Below, piece after piece: positions 1 through 8,679 of a DNA stretch of 64,000 bases. Numbering within the stretch: position 1 is the first letter of the stretch; the number at the start of each line of letters is the position of its first letter. Origin of the DNA: UBA8231 sp964512165 (lineage in GTDB: Bacteria > Latescibacterota > UBA2968 > UBA8231); the NCBI GenBank assembly GCA_964512165.1, contig CAZEHQ010000001.1, positions 10,697-74,696 of the forward strand. The letters are read 5' to 3'. The translations under genes and the position numbers were made by a program. The notes beneath the pieces are model-generated. The model had not been told where the DNA came from and ran no database searches. It saw only the letters and a program-made list of their open reading frames with translations.

Positions 1-1707
1 GGCCCAGCGCAGCAGGTCCGGCAGGGTGGCGATCTCGCGCTCCGCGCGCAGACGCTCCTCCTCGGCCCCCGGCTCACCGGGCGGCTCCGGCAGCGCCGCC
101 TCCACGGCGCCCTCCTCGCGCAGCACGTGGCGCCGCAGGCCGGGCAGGTGGATGTCGGCCACGTACGCGGGCCAGTCGATGGCGGTCACGTCCATGTCGA
201 AGGTGGCGCGCTCGTCCGGCGGCAGCGACTCGTACAGCGCCCGGGTGCGGCCGGTCTCGAAGCGGCAGTCGAGGTGGGTATACGGGTGATAGATCTCCAC
301 GTAGTAGAGCACGCGCTGCAGCCGGATCCGGGCCGTCGCCAGGAGCCGCCGCTGCCGGGGACGCGGCGAACGGCCCGGCAGCTCGAGGAGCCGCTCGCGG
401 AGCCGGAGCGGACCCAGATGCCGGAGCCGGAAGATGAACCGGAAGAGGCGCAGGCTGGGATAGCGCCAATCGGGCAGCGACGGACAGAGGCCGTCGCGAT
501 CCCGCATGGGCGACCGCCGGAAGTGGGCGCGCACGCTGTCGAAGAGGGAGCTCACACGCACCGGGTTCTCCGTGCCCGTGGCCGCCTGGAAGACCTCCAC
601 GGCCTCTGGCCGCGCGCGCACCGCGGCGGCGATGGTGGCGTTGACGACCTTGTCCACCGGGATCACGTCGAGGACGATCTCCGGCCGCGCGGGAAAGTCG
701 GGCACCAGTCCCCGGCCGTAGGCGACCAGCAGGGGGTCCATCACCTTCAGGCCCGTGATCCATCCGGGTTCCGGATCGGCGAGGCTGCTCTCGATGATGC
801 TGGGGCGCACGATCACGACCGGCACGTCCCCGCGCCGCAGGGTGAGCACCTGCTCGCCCATGGCCTTGGTATAGGTGTAGACGTCGTTCCACCCGTGCTC
901 GCGGGCTCGGCGCATGCCCTCGGCCACCAGCTCTCCCCGGACCCAGCGGTCCCGGCGGTCCTCGACGAGCTGCTCCAGACGGTCGGGCGTCAGCTTGCGG
1001 CTGCGGGACTTCCCGTACTCGCGGACCACCTCGCGCTTCAGCCGCCGCGTGAACTCCTCCTCCGCGGCTTCCTCCCGGAGGCGGCGGCAGGCGGCGCGGC
1101 AGTCCGCCACCTCGCTCACCGGATCGAAGCCGGGTCCGCTGCCGTCGATGACCCGGCGCATGTCGCGGTCGACGGGCAGGGGCTCGTCGGGGATCGTCCC
1201 CTGGCGCCTGCCGTTGACGTAGGCGGTGGAGACGTGGACGAAGTCGACGCGCCGCCCGGAGGCCCGGGCGAGATCGATCAGGGCCATCGGCCCTCCGACA
1301 TTGGCCTGGAGCGCTACGTCCAGAGGTTCGTCGAAGACCACCGTGGCGGCGCTGTTGAAGATCGTGTCGACCTCCGCCGTGAGACGCTGCCGGTCCTCGG
1401 TGGACAACCCGAGGTCGGGCTGGCGCTCGTCGATGGCCACGGGGACGACTTTCTGGCGCAGGCGCTCCCAGCGCCCGGGGTCGGCCTCGGCGACCCACTG
1501 GAAGAGGGCGGTGCCGTAGAGCTCCCGGAGGCGCTCGGAGGGCGAGATCTCGCGGCCGTCGGGCCGGCGGCGGGGCCGGATCAGCAGGTAGACGCGGCGG
1601 ACCTGGTCCCCCAGGTCGCGCAGGATCTTGGCCAGCAGCGCCTGGCCGACGAACCCCGTGCCGCCGGTGATCAACAGACTTCGGTCCGTGTAGTACTTGC
1701 GGATCAT
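1..1707 (-). CDS. Fatty acyl-CoA reductase (FAR family), 3' end off window
   Basis: This open frame starts at ATG 1707 and runs without a stop to the left edge (569 codons), so the C-terminus is missing. FAR enzymes reduce fatty acyl-CoA or acyl-ACP with NADPH to fatty aldehyde or alcohol, for wax esters or ether lipids. The N-terminal Rossmann domain (NAD_binding_4 type) has the nucleotide-binding motif TGGTGFVG at residues 14-21. The active-site YxxxK motif is Y277-T-Y-T-K281, followed by AMGE as in plant FARs (YVFTKAMGE). Shortly after come RPSIIES and PGWITGLKVMDPLLVAYG, closely matching the FAR consensus. The remainder fits a FAR_C/sterile domain and continues toward the edge as a Glu/Arg-rich stretch. 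It is transcribed divergently from the lipid kinase and Mla operon, suggesting an envelope-lipid context. The family call is confident; substrate chain length and end product are not visible. Confidence 0.9.
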   Translation of the reverse strand, partial: MIRKYYTDRSLLITGGTGFVGQALLAKILRDLGDQVRRVYLLIRPRRRPDGREISPSERLRELYGTALFQWVAEADPGRWERLRQKVVPVAIDERQPDLGLSTEDRQRLTAEVDTIFNSAATVVFDEPLDVALQANVGGPMALIDLARASGRRVDFVHVSTAYVNGRRQGTIPDEPLPVDRDMRRVIDGSGPGFDPVSEVADCRAACRRLREEAAEEEFTRRLKREVVREYGKSRSRKLTPDRLEQLVEDRRDRWVRGELVAEGMRRAREHGWNDVYTYTKAMGEQVLTLRRGDVPVVIVRPSIIESSLADPEPGWITGLKVMDPLLVAYGRGLVPDFPARPEIVLDVIPVDKVVNATIAAAVRARPEAVEVFQAATGTENPVRVSSLFDSVRAHFRRSPMRDRDGLCPSLPDWRYPSLRLFRFIFRLRHLGPLRLRERLLELPGRSPRPRQRRLLATARIRLQRVLYYVEIYHPYTHLDCRFETGRTRALYESLPPDERATFDMDVTAIDWPAYVADIHLPGLRRHVLREEGAVEAALPEPPGEPGAEEERLRAEREIATLPDLLRWA

Positions 1708-1813
1708 GCGACGTGGAGGGCCGTGGGACGGGCGGGGAAGGAGGACCTAACTCTCCGTGGAATCTGTATGTTAATGGATATGGCTGCGGCCGAACAAGGA
1801 GACGGGCGCGGCC

Positions 1814-1984
1814 TCAGGCGGCCGGCGTGGACCGGCCCTCTTCCCCCTCGCCGCGATCCTCGTCATCGGCTCGCCGGCGCGGCTCCTGCCGGGTGATGTA
1901 GGGATGCCGCACCCGCCGGCGCAGAGCCTCTCGATCCGGCTCGGTACGGCCCGAGGCCCCCGAGCTGCAAGGTCCATCCTTCAT
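1814..1984 (-). CDS. Possible 56-residue protein in the divergent intergenic region
   Basis: The 312-base gap between the FAR gene and the lipid kinase holds this short frame, from ATG 1984 to TGA 1814. It is Arg/Glu-rich and ends in an acidic tail. No convincing ribosome binding site precedes it and no family is recognised, so it may be a chance frame in GC-rich DNA. The rest of the gap includes an AT-richer patch (about 1747-1782) that may hold the FAR promoter. Nothing else is seen. Confidence 0.2.
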   Translation of the reverse strand: MKDGPCSSGASGRTEPDREALRRRVRHPYITRQEPRRRADDEDRGEGEEGRSTPAA

Positions 1985-2019
1985 GAGACCAAGTGTACGC
2001 CGTGTCCCCGGAGGCTGAA

Positions 2020-2934
2020 ATGACCCCTCCCGACCGATGGGGTGGAGCCTGGACCTTGATCGCGAATCCCGCGGCGGGCGGGGGGCGGGGCGCGCGGGCG
2101 GCGGAGCGCGGCCGGCGGCGCCTGCTCCAGGCCGGCCTGGAGGTCTCCCTCGACTGGACGCGGCGGCGGGGGCAGGCCCGGGAGCTGGCTGCCGCCGCCC
2201 GGGACCGCGGCTCCGCCGTGGTCGTCGTCTGCGGCGGCGACGGGACCGTGGCGGAGGTGCTGCCGGAGCTGGCCGGCCGGGACCAGAGCCTCGGACTCCT
2301 GCCCGCCGGGACGTGCAACGACCTCGCCCGCGCTCTCGAGATCCCGGTCCGCCTGGAGCCGGCCCTGCGGGTGCTTCTCGAGGGCCGGCCGCGGCCCATC
2401 GACCTGGGACGCTGCGGCGGTCGCCTCTTCGCCACGGTGGCCTCCTTCGGCTTCGACGCGGAGGTCGGCGAGGAGATGGCCGAAGGCCGTTCGCCGTTCG
2501 CCGGAACGGCCGGATACCTGTACACCGCCCTCCGGCACCTGCGGGGGTACCACCCGGCCTCGGTGCGTCTCCGGGGCGAGTTCGGCGTGCGCGAGCAGGA
2601 GGTCTTCCTCGCGGCCGCTGGCAACACCCCGTCCTACGGAGGCGGCATGCGCATCTGCCCGGAGGCCGACCCGACGGACGGACGGCTGGATCTCTGCCTG
2701 GTGGACGGCAGCATCTCCCCCCGCGAGGTGCTCGCCCTGGTTCCCAGGATCTTCCGCGGCGGCCACGTGCGCTCCACCGCGGTGCACATGCTGCGCTCCT
2801 CCTGGGTGGAGATCGAGTCCCTCGACGGGGTTCCCAATTCCCTGCGCGGCGACGGCGAGCGCCTGTGCGAGACCCCGGCCGTTCTGCGCGCCGAGCACCA
2901 GGCCCTCAGGGTGATCCAACCCGCCTCTGCATAG
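2020..2934 (+). CDS. Diacylglycerol kinase / YegS-BmrU family lipid kinase
   Basis: This 304-residue soluble lipid kinase of the DAGK_cat/YegS family transfers ATP phosphate to diacylglycerol or a related lipid, feeding phosphatidate back into phospholipid synthesis. The N-terminal catalytic domain shows IANPAAGGG at about residue 13, the glycine-rich GGDGT at about residues 72-76, and the following PAGTCNDLARAL motif (family P-x-G-T-x-N-D). The C-terminal half carries the usual beta-sandwich with GGGMRICPEADPTDG. A GTG at 1993 is in frame upstream, but ATG 2020 is chosen because GGAGG lies five bases before it. It sits immediately upstream of the MCE/Mla genes on the same strand, so a shared role in envelope lipid balance is likely. 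The lipid substrate is not determined by the sequence. Confidence 0.88.
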   Translation: MTPPDRWGGAWTLIANPAAGGGRGARAAERGRRRLLQAGLEVSLDWTRRRGQARELAAAARDRGSAVVVVCGGDGTVAEVLPELAGRDQSLGLLPAGTCNDLARALEIPVRLEPALRVLLEGRPRPIDLGRCGGRLFATVASFGFDAEVGEEMAEGRSPFAGTAGYLYTALRHLRGYHPASVRLRGEFGVREQEVFLAAAGNTPSYGGGMRICPEADPTDGRLDLCLVDGSISPREVLALVPRIFRGGHVRSTAVHMLRSSWVEIESLDGVPNSLRGDGERLCETPAVLRAEHQALRVIQPASA

Positions 2935-3031
2935 GCGGCGGTGGCGGACATGCGGACGATTCCGCATATTGGCGGAGGCCGCCCCCCCACTGGCGGACTC
3001 CTCCCTGACCCAGCCCGCACCCCCCGAGCGC

Positions 3032-4003
3032 ATGGCTACCCGGGCACAGAGAGTCCGTCTCGCCCTCTTTCTCGTCTTCGGCTTCAGCGTTCTGGCCGGC
3101 TTCCTTCTCGTGGTGGCCGGGTCCGCGTTGCTGCAGAAGCGGGTGATCTACTACATCGAGTTCGACGAGTCCGTCGGCGGCCTGTCGGCCGGTGATCCCG
3201 TCAAGTACCAGGGCATCACCGTCGGGCGCGTGGAGGACACGCGGGTCTCGCCCGAGGAGATCGGCGTCGTCCTCGTGGAGATCTCCCTCGAGGCCCGCAA
3301 GGTCCCCAACCTGATCCGCACCGACACGCAGGCCCGGCTCTACAGCCAGGGCGTGACCGGCCTGAAGTACATCGAGCTGAGCTCCGGGTCCCCCGATGCG
3401 CCGCTCCTCGAGCCGGGTGAGGTGCTGCCGGCGAGGGCGACCTTCCTCTCGAACATGGAGGAACGGGCCGAGGTGCTCATGGTGCGCATCGAGGACCTGC
3501 TGACCAACCTCACGGCTATGACGGCGGCGCCGAACCAGCGCCGCCTGGGGCGGATGATCGAGGCCGGCTCGGAGCTGATGGAGAACACCAACACCCTGAT
3601 CACCGACAGCAGCGGCGACCTCGGGGAGACGATCGCCAACCTCGCCCGCGTCACCGACAACCTCGCCGCCACCACCGCCTCCATGCGCGCCACCATGGAC
3701 TCGGTGCGGGTCCTCACCTCCGCCGAGGAGACGCGCACCGCCCTGGGCGACCTCAGCCGGTCGATCCGCCTCCTGCGCGAGCACCTCGAAGGCCCCGTGC
3801 CCGAGCTGCTGGCCAGCCTGCACCAGATGACGGGCACCATCGACGCCACCGTGACCCACGTGGACCGCACCGTCCTGCAGAGCCGCAAGAACATCCTCGA
3901 CGCCATGCAGAGCCTGGAGGAAACCCTCCTCAACGTGCGCCAGGCCACCGAGCTGATCCGCGAGAACCCCGCCGTGCTGCTGCGCGGGAGGACCGACCCG
4001 TGA
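3032..4003 (+). CDS. MCE family (MlaD-like) lipid-transport protein
   Basis: This is the substrate-binding periplasmic component of an Mla-type ABC lipid transporter. The 323-residue protein has one N-terminal membrane anchor (about residues 9-32), then an MCE domain at about 38-115 (FDESVGGLSAGDPVKYQGI, then VGRV). A long helical region follows, rich in heptad-like Leu/Ala, and probably forms the coiled-coil extension seen in longer MCE proteins. It matches single-MCE MlaD-like proteins fused to a helical tail rather than the about 180-residue E. coli MlaD. An upstream TTG at 2969 is in frame, but ATG 3032 places the anchor at the N-terminus; neither has a strong ribosome binding site. The stop overlaps the next start in GTGA, indicating translational coupling. 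Confidence 0.87.
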   Translation: MATRAQRVRLALFLVFGFSVLAGFLLVVAGSALLQKRVIYYIEFDESVGGLSAGDPVKYQGITVGRVEDTRVSPEEIGVVLVEISLEARKVPNLIRTDTQARLYSQGVTGLKYIELSSGSPDAPLLEPGEVLPARATFLSNMEERAEVLMVRIEDLLTNLTAMTAAPNQRRLGRMIEAGSELMENTNTLITDSSGDLGETIANLARVTDNLAATTASMRATMDSVRVLTSAEETRTALGDLSRSIRLLREHLEGPVPELLASLHQMTGTIDATVTHVDRTVLQSRKNILDAMQSLEETLLNVRQATELIRENPAVLLRGRTDP

Positions 4004-4794
4004 TTGCGGACGGGTCCCTCCGGGGCGTGGCCGCCGCGGCCCTCCTGGCTCTGTTGCCCGCCGCCGGGTGCTCGAGTCTCTTCGCCGGCAAGGCCGAGAT
4101 CCCCGACCGCCGCAAGTTCATCATCGAGGGTGAGGCCCTGCGCCTGAGCCTGCCCCTCTCCGAACGCCCCTACGAGCTGAGGGTGCAGGTCGAGCGCTTC
4201 GCCATCGCCAAGTTCTACGAGCGCGACCAGATCGTCTTCCGCCTGTCGCCGGAGGAGATCCGGGACGACCGTTACAACCTCTGGGCGGTCCGTCCGAGCG
4301 AGATGATCACCAGCGCCGTCACCGGCTACCTCCGGGCGGCGAACCTCTTCACCGACCTTCGTCCGGACTTTCTCGACGAGGCGCCGGAGTTCACCCTCAC
4401 CGGAACCATCGACGCCATCGAGCGCTTCGACTCCGGCGACCGCTGGTGGGCGCGCCTCGACGGCTCGCTGCAACTGGTGGACGGCGAGGGCCGGATCTTC
4501 TGGCAGCACCGGTTCGATCCGAACGAGGTGGAGATCTTCGAACGGGACATGGTCTTCACCGTGCAGGGGATGAACCAGATCCTGCGTCAGAACATGATCG
4601 ATGCCGTGCGCTCCCTCGACCGGGCCCTGTTGATCCGCAAGGCCAGCGCCGAGGGCCGCGACCTGACGGGGCTGCTGCACCAGGAGAACGGGAACGGCTC
4701 GGCCGGCTCGACCGAGGAGCAGGCGGAGGAGGTGCCGCGGGAGACCGAGGACTACGTCGTGATGCCCGGGAAACCGGCGCCGCAGGGGGACTGA
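4000..4794 (+). CDS. ABC-type transport auxiliary lipoprotein
   Basis: This 264-residue lipoprotein of the ABC_trans_aux/DUF330 kind (PqiC/MlaD partner group) has an N-terminal hydrophobic segment ending in the lipobox LLPAAGC, with the lipidated Cys followed by SS. The mature part has YELRVQVERFAIAKFYERDQIVFR early on, typical of the family, then a beta-rich body and an acidic, low-complexity C-terminus (Glu/Gly/Ser-rich). It starts with GTG inside the GTGA overlap with the MCE gene. Its place between the MCE gene and a predicted outer-membrane barrel fits a periplasmic or outer-membrane adaptor linking the transporter to the outer membrane. The family call is good; membrane location is inferred. 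Confidence 0.75.
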   Translation: MIADGSLRGVAAAALLALLPAAGCSSLFAGKAEIPDRRKFIIEGEALRLSLPLSERPYELRVQVERFAIAKFYERDQIVFRLSPEEIRDDRYNLWAVRPSEMITSAVTGYLRAANLFTDLRPDFLDEAPEFTLTGTIDAIERFDSGDRWWARLDGSLQLVDGEGRIFWQHRFDPNEVEIFERDMVFTVQGMNQILRQNMIDAVRSLDRALLIRKASAEGRDLTGLLHQENGNGSAGSTEEQAEEVPRETEDYVVMPGKPAPQGD

Positions 4795-4796
4795 GG

Positions 4797-6308
4797 ATGC
4801 GCACCCCGCTGGTTGGAGCCATCCTCCTCGCATTGGCCATGGCCGCCGCCGCTGACGAGAGCACCTGGTCCGCCGCCTCGCCCCACGCCCAACTGGCCCG
4901 CGACCCGGCCCTGCTGCCCAAGGGCAAGGGGATGCTCTTCATCCCCACCATGACCCTGCCCATCGGCAACGAGCCCAAGTTCCAGGTCTTCCGCGACGGC
5001 CGGGAGGTGCGCGTCGCTTCGCCGGGGCGCGGCCTCCCTCTCGACCCCGGGACGTACCAGATCCGCTTCGGCTCCGGGAACCTGTCGCAGTTGATCCGCA
5101 AGGACGTGCCGATCTTCGAGGGCGAGACGACGCTGCTGAAGCCGACCTGGTCGGCCCTGGTCATCGACGTCATCGACCGGACGCGGACCTCGGTGAACGA
5201 GAGCTACGAGATCTTCGACGAGAGCGGCGAGAGCTACGGACCGGGCTTCGGCATCGAGGAGGAGCGCGGCGAACGGGTGCGCACCTGGATCCTGCGGCCC
5301 GGGGTGTACAGCGTCGTGCGCCTGGGGGGCTCCTTCGCCACCATCGACAAGTTCAGCGTGCAGTTGCTGCCGGGGGTCGTGACCCGGCGCAACCTCGTCT
5401 ACGACAGCGAGTCGGGGGACTTCACCTCCTTCTACCAGCGTCCGGTACTGCATGCGCTGGTGCCCCGCGCCACCGCGGCCCTCCTCGCCCAGACCGAGGT
5501 CTCCGGCTCGGTCCGGATAAACACCTCGCAGAATACGGCAGGCGACAACCTCACGAGCGCCAACCTGGTCTTCCAGCTCTTCAATCACACTCGCTACAAC
5601 ACGGACCGCCACTTCGCCAGCCTCCGGCTCCTGGTCGAGCAGGGCGCCAACTGGCAGGAAGAGCACGAGCTGCAGAAGGGCATCGACCGCGCCGAGGGGC
5701 GAGCCACCTACATCTACCGACTGTCGCCCCGCATCGGTCCGTACCTGCGCGGGGTGATCAACTCGAACGTCTTCCCTTCGGAGACGCAGTTCCGCATGCC
5801 GCGCGACCTGATCCGGACGTCGAAGAGCGGCCGCGTCGACACCCTTCGAGGGATCACGCTGTTCACGACGGCGCCCTCGTTCTCGCCGATCACCTTCCGC
5901 GAGGGCATCGGCATCAACTCCCGGGTGTTCCGGTACTTCGCCCTGAACACCGACCTGCGGCTGGGCGTCGGATCGCTCCAGGAGCTGTACAAGGACTTCT
6001 ACGAGATCAGCGCCGACTCGAAGCCCGCGACGGCCACCGAGTTCAAGAGCTCCTCCACCTCCGGCGTCGAGGCCCTGGTGATCCTCGACGCCCGCCTGTC
6101 GAGGCTGGTCAGCCTCGACTCGGAGTTCGACATCCTCCTGAGCTCGCGGGACTCGCAGGAGTGGTTCTTCACCTGGGAGAACCGCCTGCGCATCGCCCTG
6201 ACGAGCTTCATCAACCTCGACATCATCGCCGATCTCGAACGGACGCAGGGGCTGCGCCGGCTGGCCTCCCGCGAGCAGGTCCTGCTGCGCTTCTCCCGGC
6301 TCTTCTGA
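4797..6308 (+). CDS. Predicted outer-membrane beta-barrel protein of the Mla-type operon
   Basis: This 503-residue protein starts at ATG 4797, two bases after the previous stop. It has a signal peptide (about residues 1-20, ending AAAADES). Residues about 45-200 form a soluble beta-rich domain with FQVFRDGREV and GTYQIRFGSGN, which looks like a PEGA/carboxypeptidase-regulatory type fold. From about residue 215 to the end the sequence is rich in alternating aromatic and polar strands and ends RFSRLF with a terminal Phe, as outer-membrane barrel proteins do. It has no family I can name. Its position between the auxiliary lipoprotein and the permease suggests it is the outer-membrane element of this lipid-transport system, but that role is inferred from context only. 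Confidence 0.6.
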   Translation: MRTPLVGAILLALAMAAAADESTWSAASPHAQLARDPALLPKGKGMLFIPTMTLPIGNEPKFQVFRDGREVRVASPGRGLPLDPGTYQIRFGSGNLSQLIRKDVPIFEGETTLLKPTWSALVIDVIDRTRTSVNESYEIFDESGESYGPGFGIEEERGERVRTWILRPGVYSVVRLGGSFATIDKFSVQLLPGVVTRRNLVYDSESGDFTSFYQRPVLHALVPRATAALLAQTEVSGSVRINTSQNTAGDNLTSANLVFQLFNHTRYNTDRHFASLRLLVEQGANWQEEHELQKGIDRAEGRATYIYRLSPRIGPYLRGVINSNVFPSETQFRMPRDLIRTSKSGRVDTLRGITLFTTAPSFSPITFREGIGINSRVFRYFALNTDLRLGVGSLQELYKDFYEISADSKPATATEFKSSSTSGVEALVILDARLSRLVSLDSEFDILLSSRDSQEWFFTWENRLRIALTSFINLDIIADLERTQGLRRLASREQVLLRFSRLF

Positions 6309-6312
6309 CACC

Positions 6313-7407
6313 GTGGACGTGCAGCCCGATGCCGGCGGCCGCCTCCGCATCACCGGGGCCTGCACCGTGGAGTCGGTGGCGGCAGGGTCCCGGCAGGTCC
6401 GGCGGCTCCTCCGCGACAGCCCGCACGCCGAGCTGACCGCCGACCTGTCGGGGATCACCCGCCTCGACACGGTGGGCGCCGTGTGGCTGCGGCGCCTGCC
6501 CTCCCTGGCATCGGAGGCCGGCCGCGGTCTGCACCTTGCCGCGGCGCCGGCATCGGTGCAGGCCCTGATCGACAGGGTCGGCGCGGGCCCCGCGCCGGCC
6601 GGCGGCGCCCCGAGGCGGGAGATGGGAGTTCTCGAGCGGCTCGGAGAAGGGGCCCTGGACGCGTTCCGGGGGATCCTCGATTTCCTGTACCTCGCCTCCG
6701 ACCTGACCTGGGCCGCATTCGCCGCCCTCCCGCGGCGCCGGGGCGTGCGCCGCGGAGACTCCGTCCGGCAGGCCGCCGTCGTCGGAGCGGACGGCCTGCC
6801 CATCGTCGCCGTCATCCTCTTCCTGGTGGGGGGCGTCTCCACCCTGCAGGCGGCGGCCCAGCTGCGCCGCTTCGGGGCCAATGTGCTGGTGGCCGATCTC
6901 CTGGCCATCGGCATCACCCGCGAGCTGGGCCCGCTGATGACGGCGATCGTCATCGCCGGCCGCTCGGGGTCGGCCTTCGCCGCCGAGATCGCCTCGATGA
7001 AGTTCAACGAGGAGATCGACGCCCTGCGCACCATGGCCCTCGACCCGCTGCGCCTCGTGGCCGTGCCGAAGATGTGGGCCATGCTCCTCACCCTTCCCCT
7101 GCTGACGATCGCCGCCGACTTCGTCGGTCTCCTGGGAGGCACGGTGACGGGGGTCCTCTCCCTCGACATCTCGCCGTCGGCCTTCGCCGGGCGGGTGCAG
7201 AGCGCCCTGCTGCTGAAGGACGTCCTCACCGGCCTGGTGAAGTCCCTCTCCTTCGCCTGGATCATCACCGTCGTCTCCGTCTACCGGGGCCTGCAGGCGG
7301 GGGGCGGCGCCGCCGGCGTCGGGGCGGCGACCACCTCCTCGGTGGTCTCGTCGATCTTCGCCATCATCGTCCTCGACCTCACCTGGGGCCTCGTCTTCTA
7401 CCTGTGA
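6313..7407 (+). CDS. MlaE-type ABC permease with N-terminal STAS domain
   Basis: This is the inner-membrane permease of the Mla-type lipid transporter. The 364-residue protein starts at GTG 6313. Residues about 1-95 form a STAS-like domain (TADLSGITRLDTVGAVWLRR), which in E. coli is a separate protein, MlaB. Residues about 130-364 form the MlaE/permease domain with several membrane helices and the conserved stretch ELGPLMTAIVIAGRSGSAFA, followed by AEIASMKFNEEIDALRTM, the family's signature loop. STAS-MlaE fusions are known in this family. The stop overlaps the start of the ATPase gene as GTGA, so the permease and ATPase are probably made at matched levels. The transported lipid and direction cannot be read from the sequence. 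Confidence 0.92.
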   Translation: MDVQPDAGGRLRITGACTVESVAAGSRQVRRLLRDSPHAELTADLSGITRLDTVGAVWLRRLPSLASEAGRGLHLAAAPASVQALIDRVGAGPAPAGGAPRREMGVLERLGEGALDAFRGILDFLYLASDLTWAAFAALPRRRGVRRGDSVRQAAVVGADGLPIVAVILFLVGGVSTLQAAAQLRRFGANVLVADLLAIGITRELGPLMTAIVIAGRSGSAFAAEIASMKFNEEIDALRTMALDPLRLVAVPKMWAMLLTLPLLTIAADFVGLLGGTVTGVLSLDISPSAFAGRVQSALLLKDVLTGLVKSLSFAWIITVVSVYRGLQAGGGAAGVGAATTSSVVSSIFAIIVLDLTWGLVFYL

Positions 7408-8174
7408 CCGCCGCACCTCCACCCGCCGGCGTACAGCCCGTGGTCGAGGTCCGCGGCCTCTCCGTGGCCTACGGAGAGCAGGCGCCGCCGGTTCTCGACG
7501 GCGTCGACCTCACCGTCCGCCGCGGCGACATGACTTGCATCGTCGGCGGCTCGGGTTGCGGAAAGAGCACGCTGCTGAAGACGGTGATCGGCCTCGTCTC
7601 CCCCCGCGCCGGTGACCTGGGCCTGCTCGGGGAGCCCCTTCACGAGCTGGCCGAGGCCGAGCGCGACGCCCTGCTCAAGCGGGTGGGGGTGATGTTCCAG
7701 TACGGCGCCATGCTCGGGTCTCTGACGGTGGCCGAGAACGTCGGTCTGCCCCTGCAGATGCACACCGACCTGGAACCGGCCCTGATCGACGACGTCGTCG
7801 ACACCCGCCTGCGGCTCGTCGGCCTGGCGGGGAGCGGCGGCAAGCTGCCGAGCGAGCTGTCGGGGGGCATGCGCAAGCGCGCAGCCCTGGCCCGCGCCAT
7901 GGCCCTGGAGCCGGAAGTCCTGTTCTGCGACGAGCCCGGCGCCGGCCTCGACCCGGTGACCGCCGCCGGCATCGACCGCCTGCTCCTGTCCCTCAACCAG
8001 GGCCAGGGCACGACGGTCGTCGTCGTCACCCACGAGCTGCTGAGCATCGAGCGCCTCGACGGCCAGCTCGTCATGCTCGACGGGGGACGGGTCGTCTACG
8101 ACGGCACGGTGCGCGCCGCCCGGGAGGAGGATCGCGACGACCTGCGGCGGTTCTTCAATCCCTCCGCGGCATGA
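7404..8174 (+). CDS. ABC transporter ATP-binding protein, MlaF-like
   Basis: This 256-residue ATPase drives the MlaE-type permease encoded directly upstream. It shows Walker A GGSGCGKST (about residues 48-56), a Q-loop with VMFQYGAMLGSLTVAENV, the ABC signature LSGGMRKRAALARAM (about 152-166), Walker B with FCDEPGAGLDP (about 173-184) and the switch His in VVTHE. The MFQYGAMLGSLTVAENV stretch is typical of the MlaF/Ttg2A branch. It starts with GTG in the GTGA overlap with the permease, and its end overlaps the dihydrofolate reductase start as ATGA, so it closes a tightly coupled transport operon. Confidence 0.92.
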   Translation: MTAAPPPAGVQPVVEVRGLSVAYGEQAPPVLDGVDLTVRRGDMTCIVGGSGCGKSTLLKTVIGLVSPRAGDLGLLGEPLHELAEAERDALLKRVGVMFQYGAMLGSLTVAENVGLPLQMHTDLEPALIDDVVDTRLRLVGLAGSGGKLPSELSGGMRKRAALARAMALEPEVLFCDEPGAGLDPVTAAGIDRLLLSLNQGQGTTVVVVTHELLSIERLDGQLVMLDGGRVVYDGTVRAAREEDRDDLRRFFNPSAA

Positions 8175-8647
8175 AGATCTGCCTCATCGCGGCGGTCTCG
8201 CCCGACCTGGTGATCGGCCGCGACGGCGGCCTGCCCTGGCACTATCCGGCGGACATGCGCCACTTCATGCGCACCACCATGGGCCACGCCTGTCTCATGG
8301 GGAGGCGCACGTACGAGTCTCTGCCGCGCAGGCCGCTGCCCGGGCGTGCCAACCTGGTGCTGACCCGCAGGACCGACTATCCCGCCGTGGAGGGGATGCG
8401 GCCCTTCCCGGACCTGGAGTCCGCCCTCGAGCACTGCCGCCGCGCCGGAGGGTGCCGGGTCTTCGTGTGCGGGGGCGCGAGCGTCTACGCCGAGGCCCTT
8501 CCCCTGGCCCACGAGATGGTCCTGACCCACGTGCCGGACCGAGTCGAGGGAGAGACCCGCTTCCCGGAGTGGCCGGTCCGGGAGTGGAAAGTCGTGAGGG
8601 AGAGGATGGAGGGGCCGCTGCGCTTCGTCACCTACCGGCGCGGCTGA
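8171..8647 (+). CDS. folA: Dihydrofolate reductase
   Basis: Reduces dihydrofolate to tetrahydrofolate with NADPH in folate metabolism. The 158-residue length is normal for the bacterial enzyme. Recognisable parts are IAAVSPDLVIGRDGGLPWH near the N-terminus, where the loop carrying GGLPW is diagnostic, the catalytic acid D at about residue 27 in the PADMRHF segment, the NADPH-binding MGRRTYESL, and FVCGGASVYAEAL near residue 96-108. The start is the ATG of the ATGA overlap with the ATPase gene. A housekeeping gene as the last member of a lipid-transport operon is unusual, and reduced or coupled expression could follow. Confidence 0.93.
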   Translation: MKICLIAAVSPDLVIGRDGGLPWHYPADMRHFMRTTMGHACLMGRRTYESLPRRPLPGRANLVLTRRTDYPAVEGMRPFPDLESALEHCRRAGGCRVFVCGGASVYAEALPLAHEMVLTHVPDRVEGETRFPEWPVREWKVVRERMEGPLRFVTYRRG

Positions 8648-8679
8648 GGGCCGGCGCCGACCTCGGGCGGCCTCTCCGG

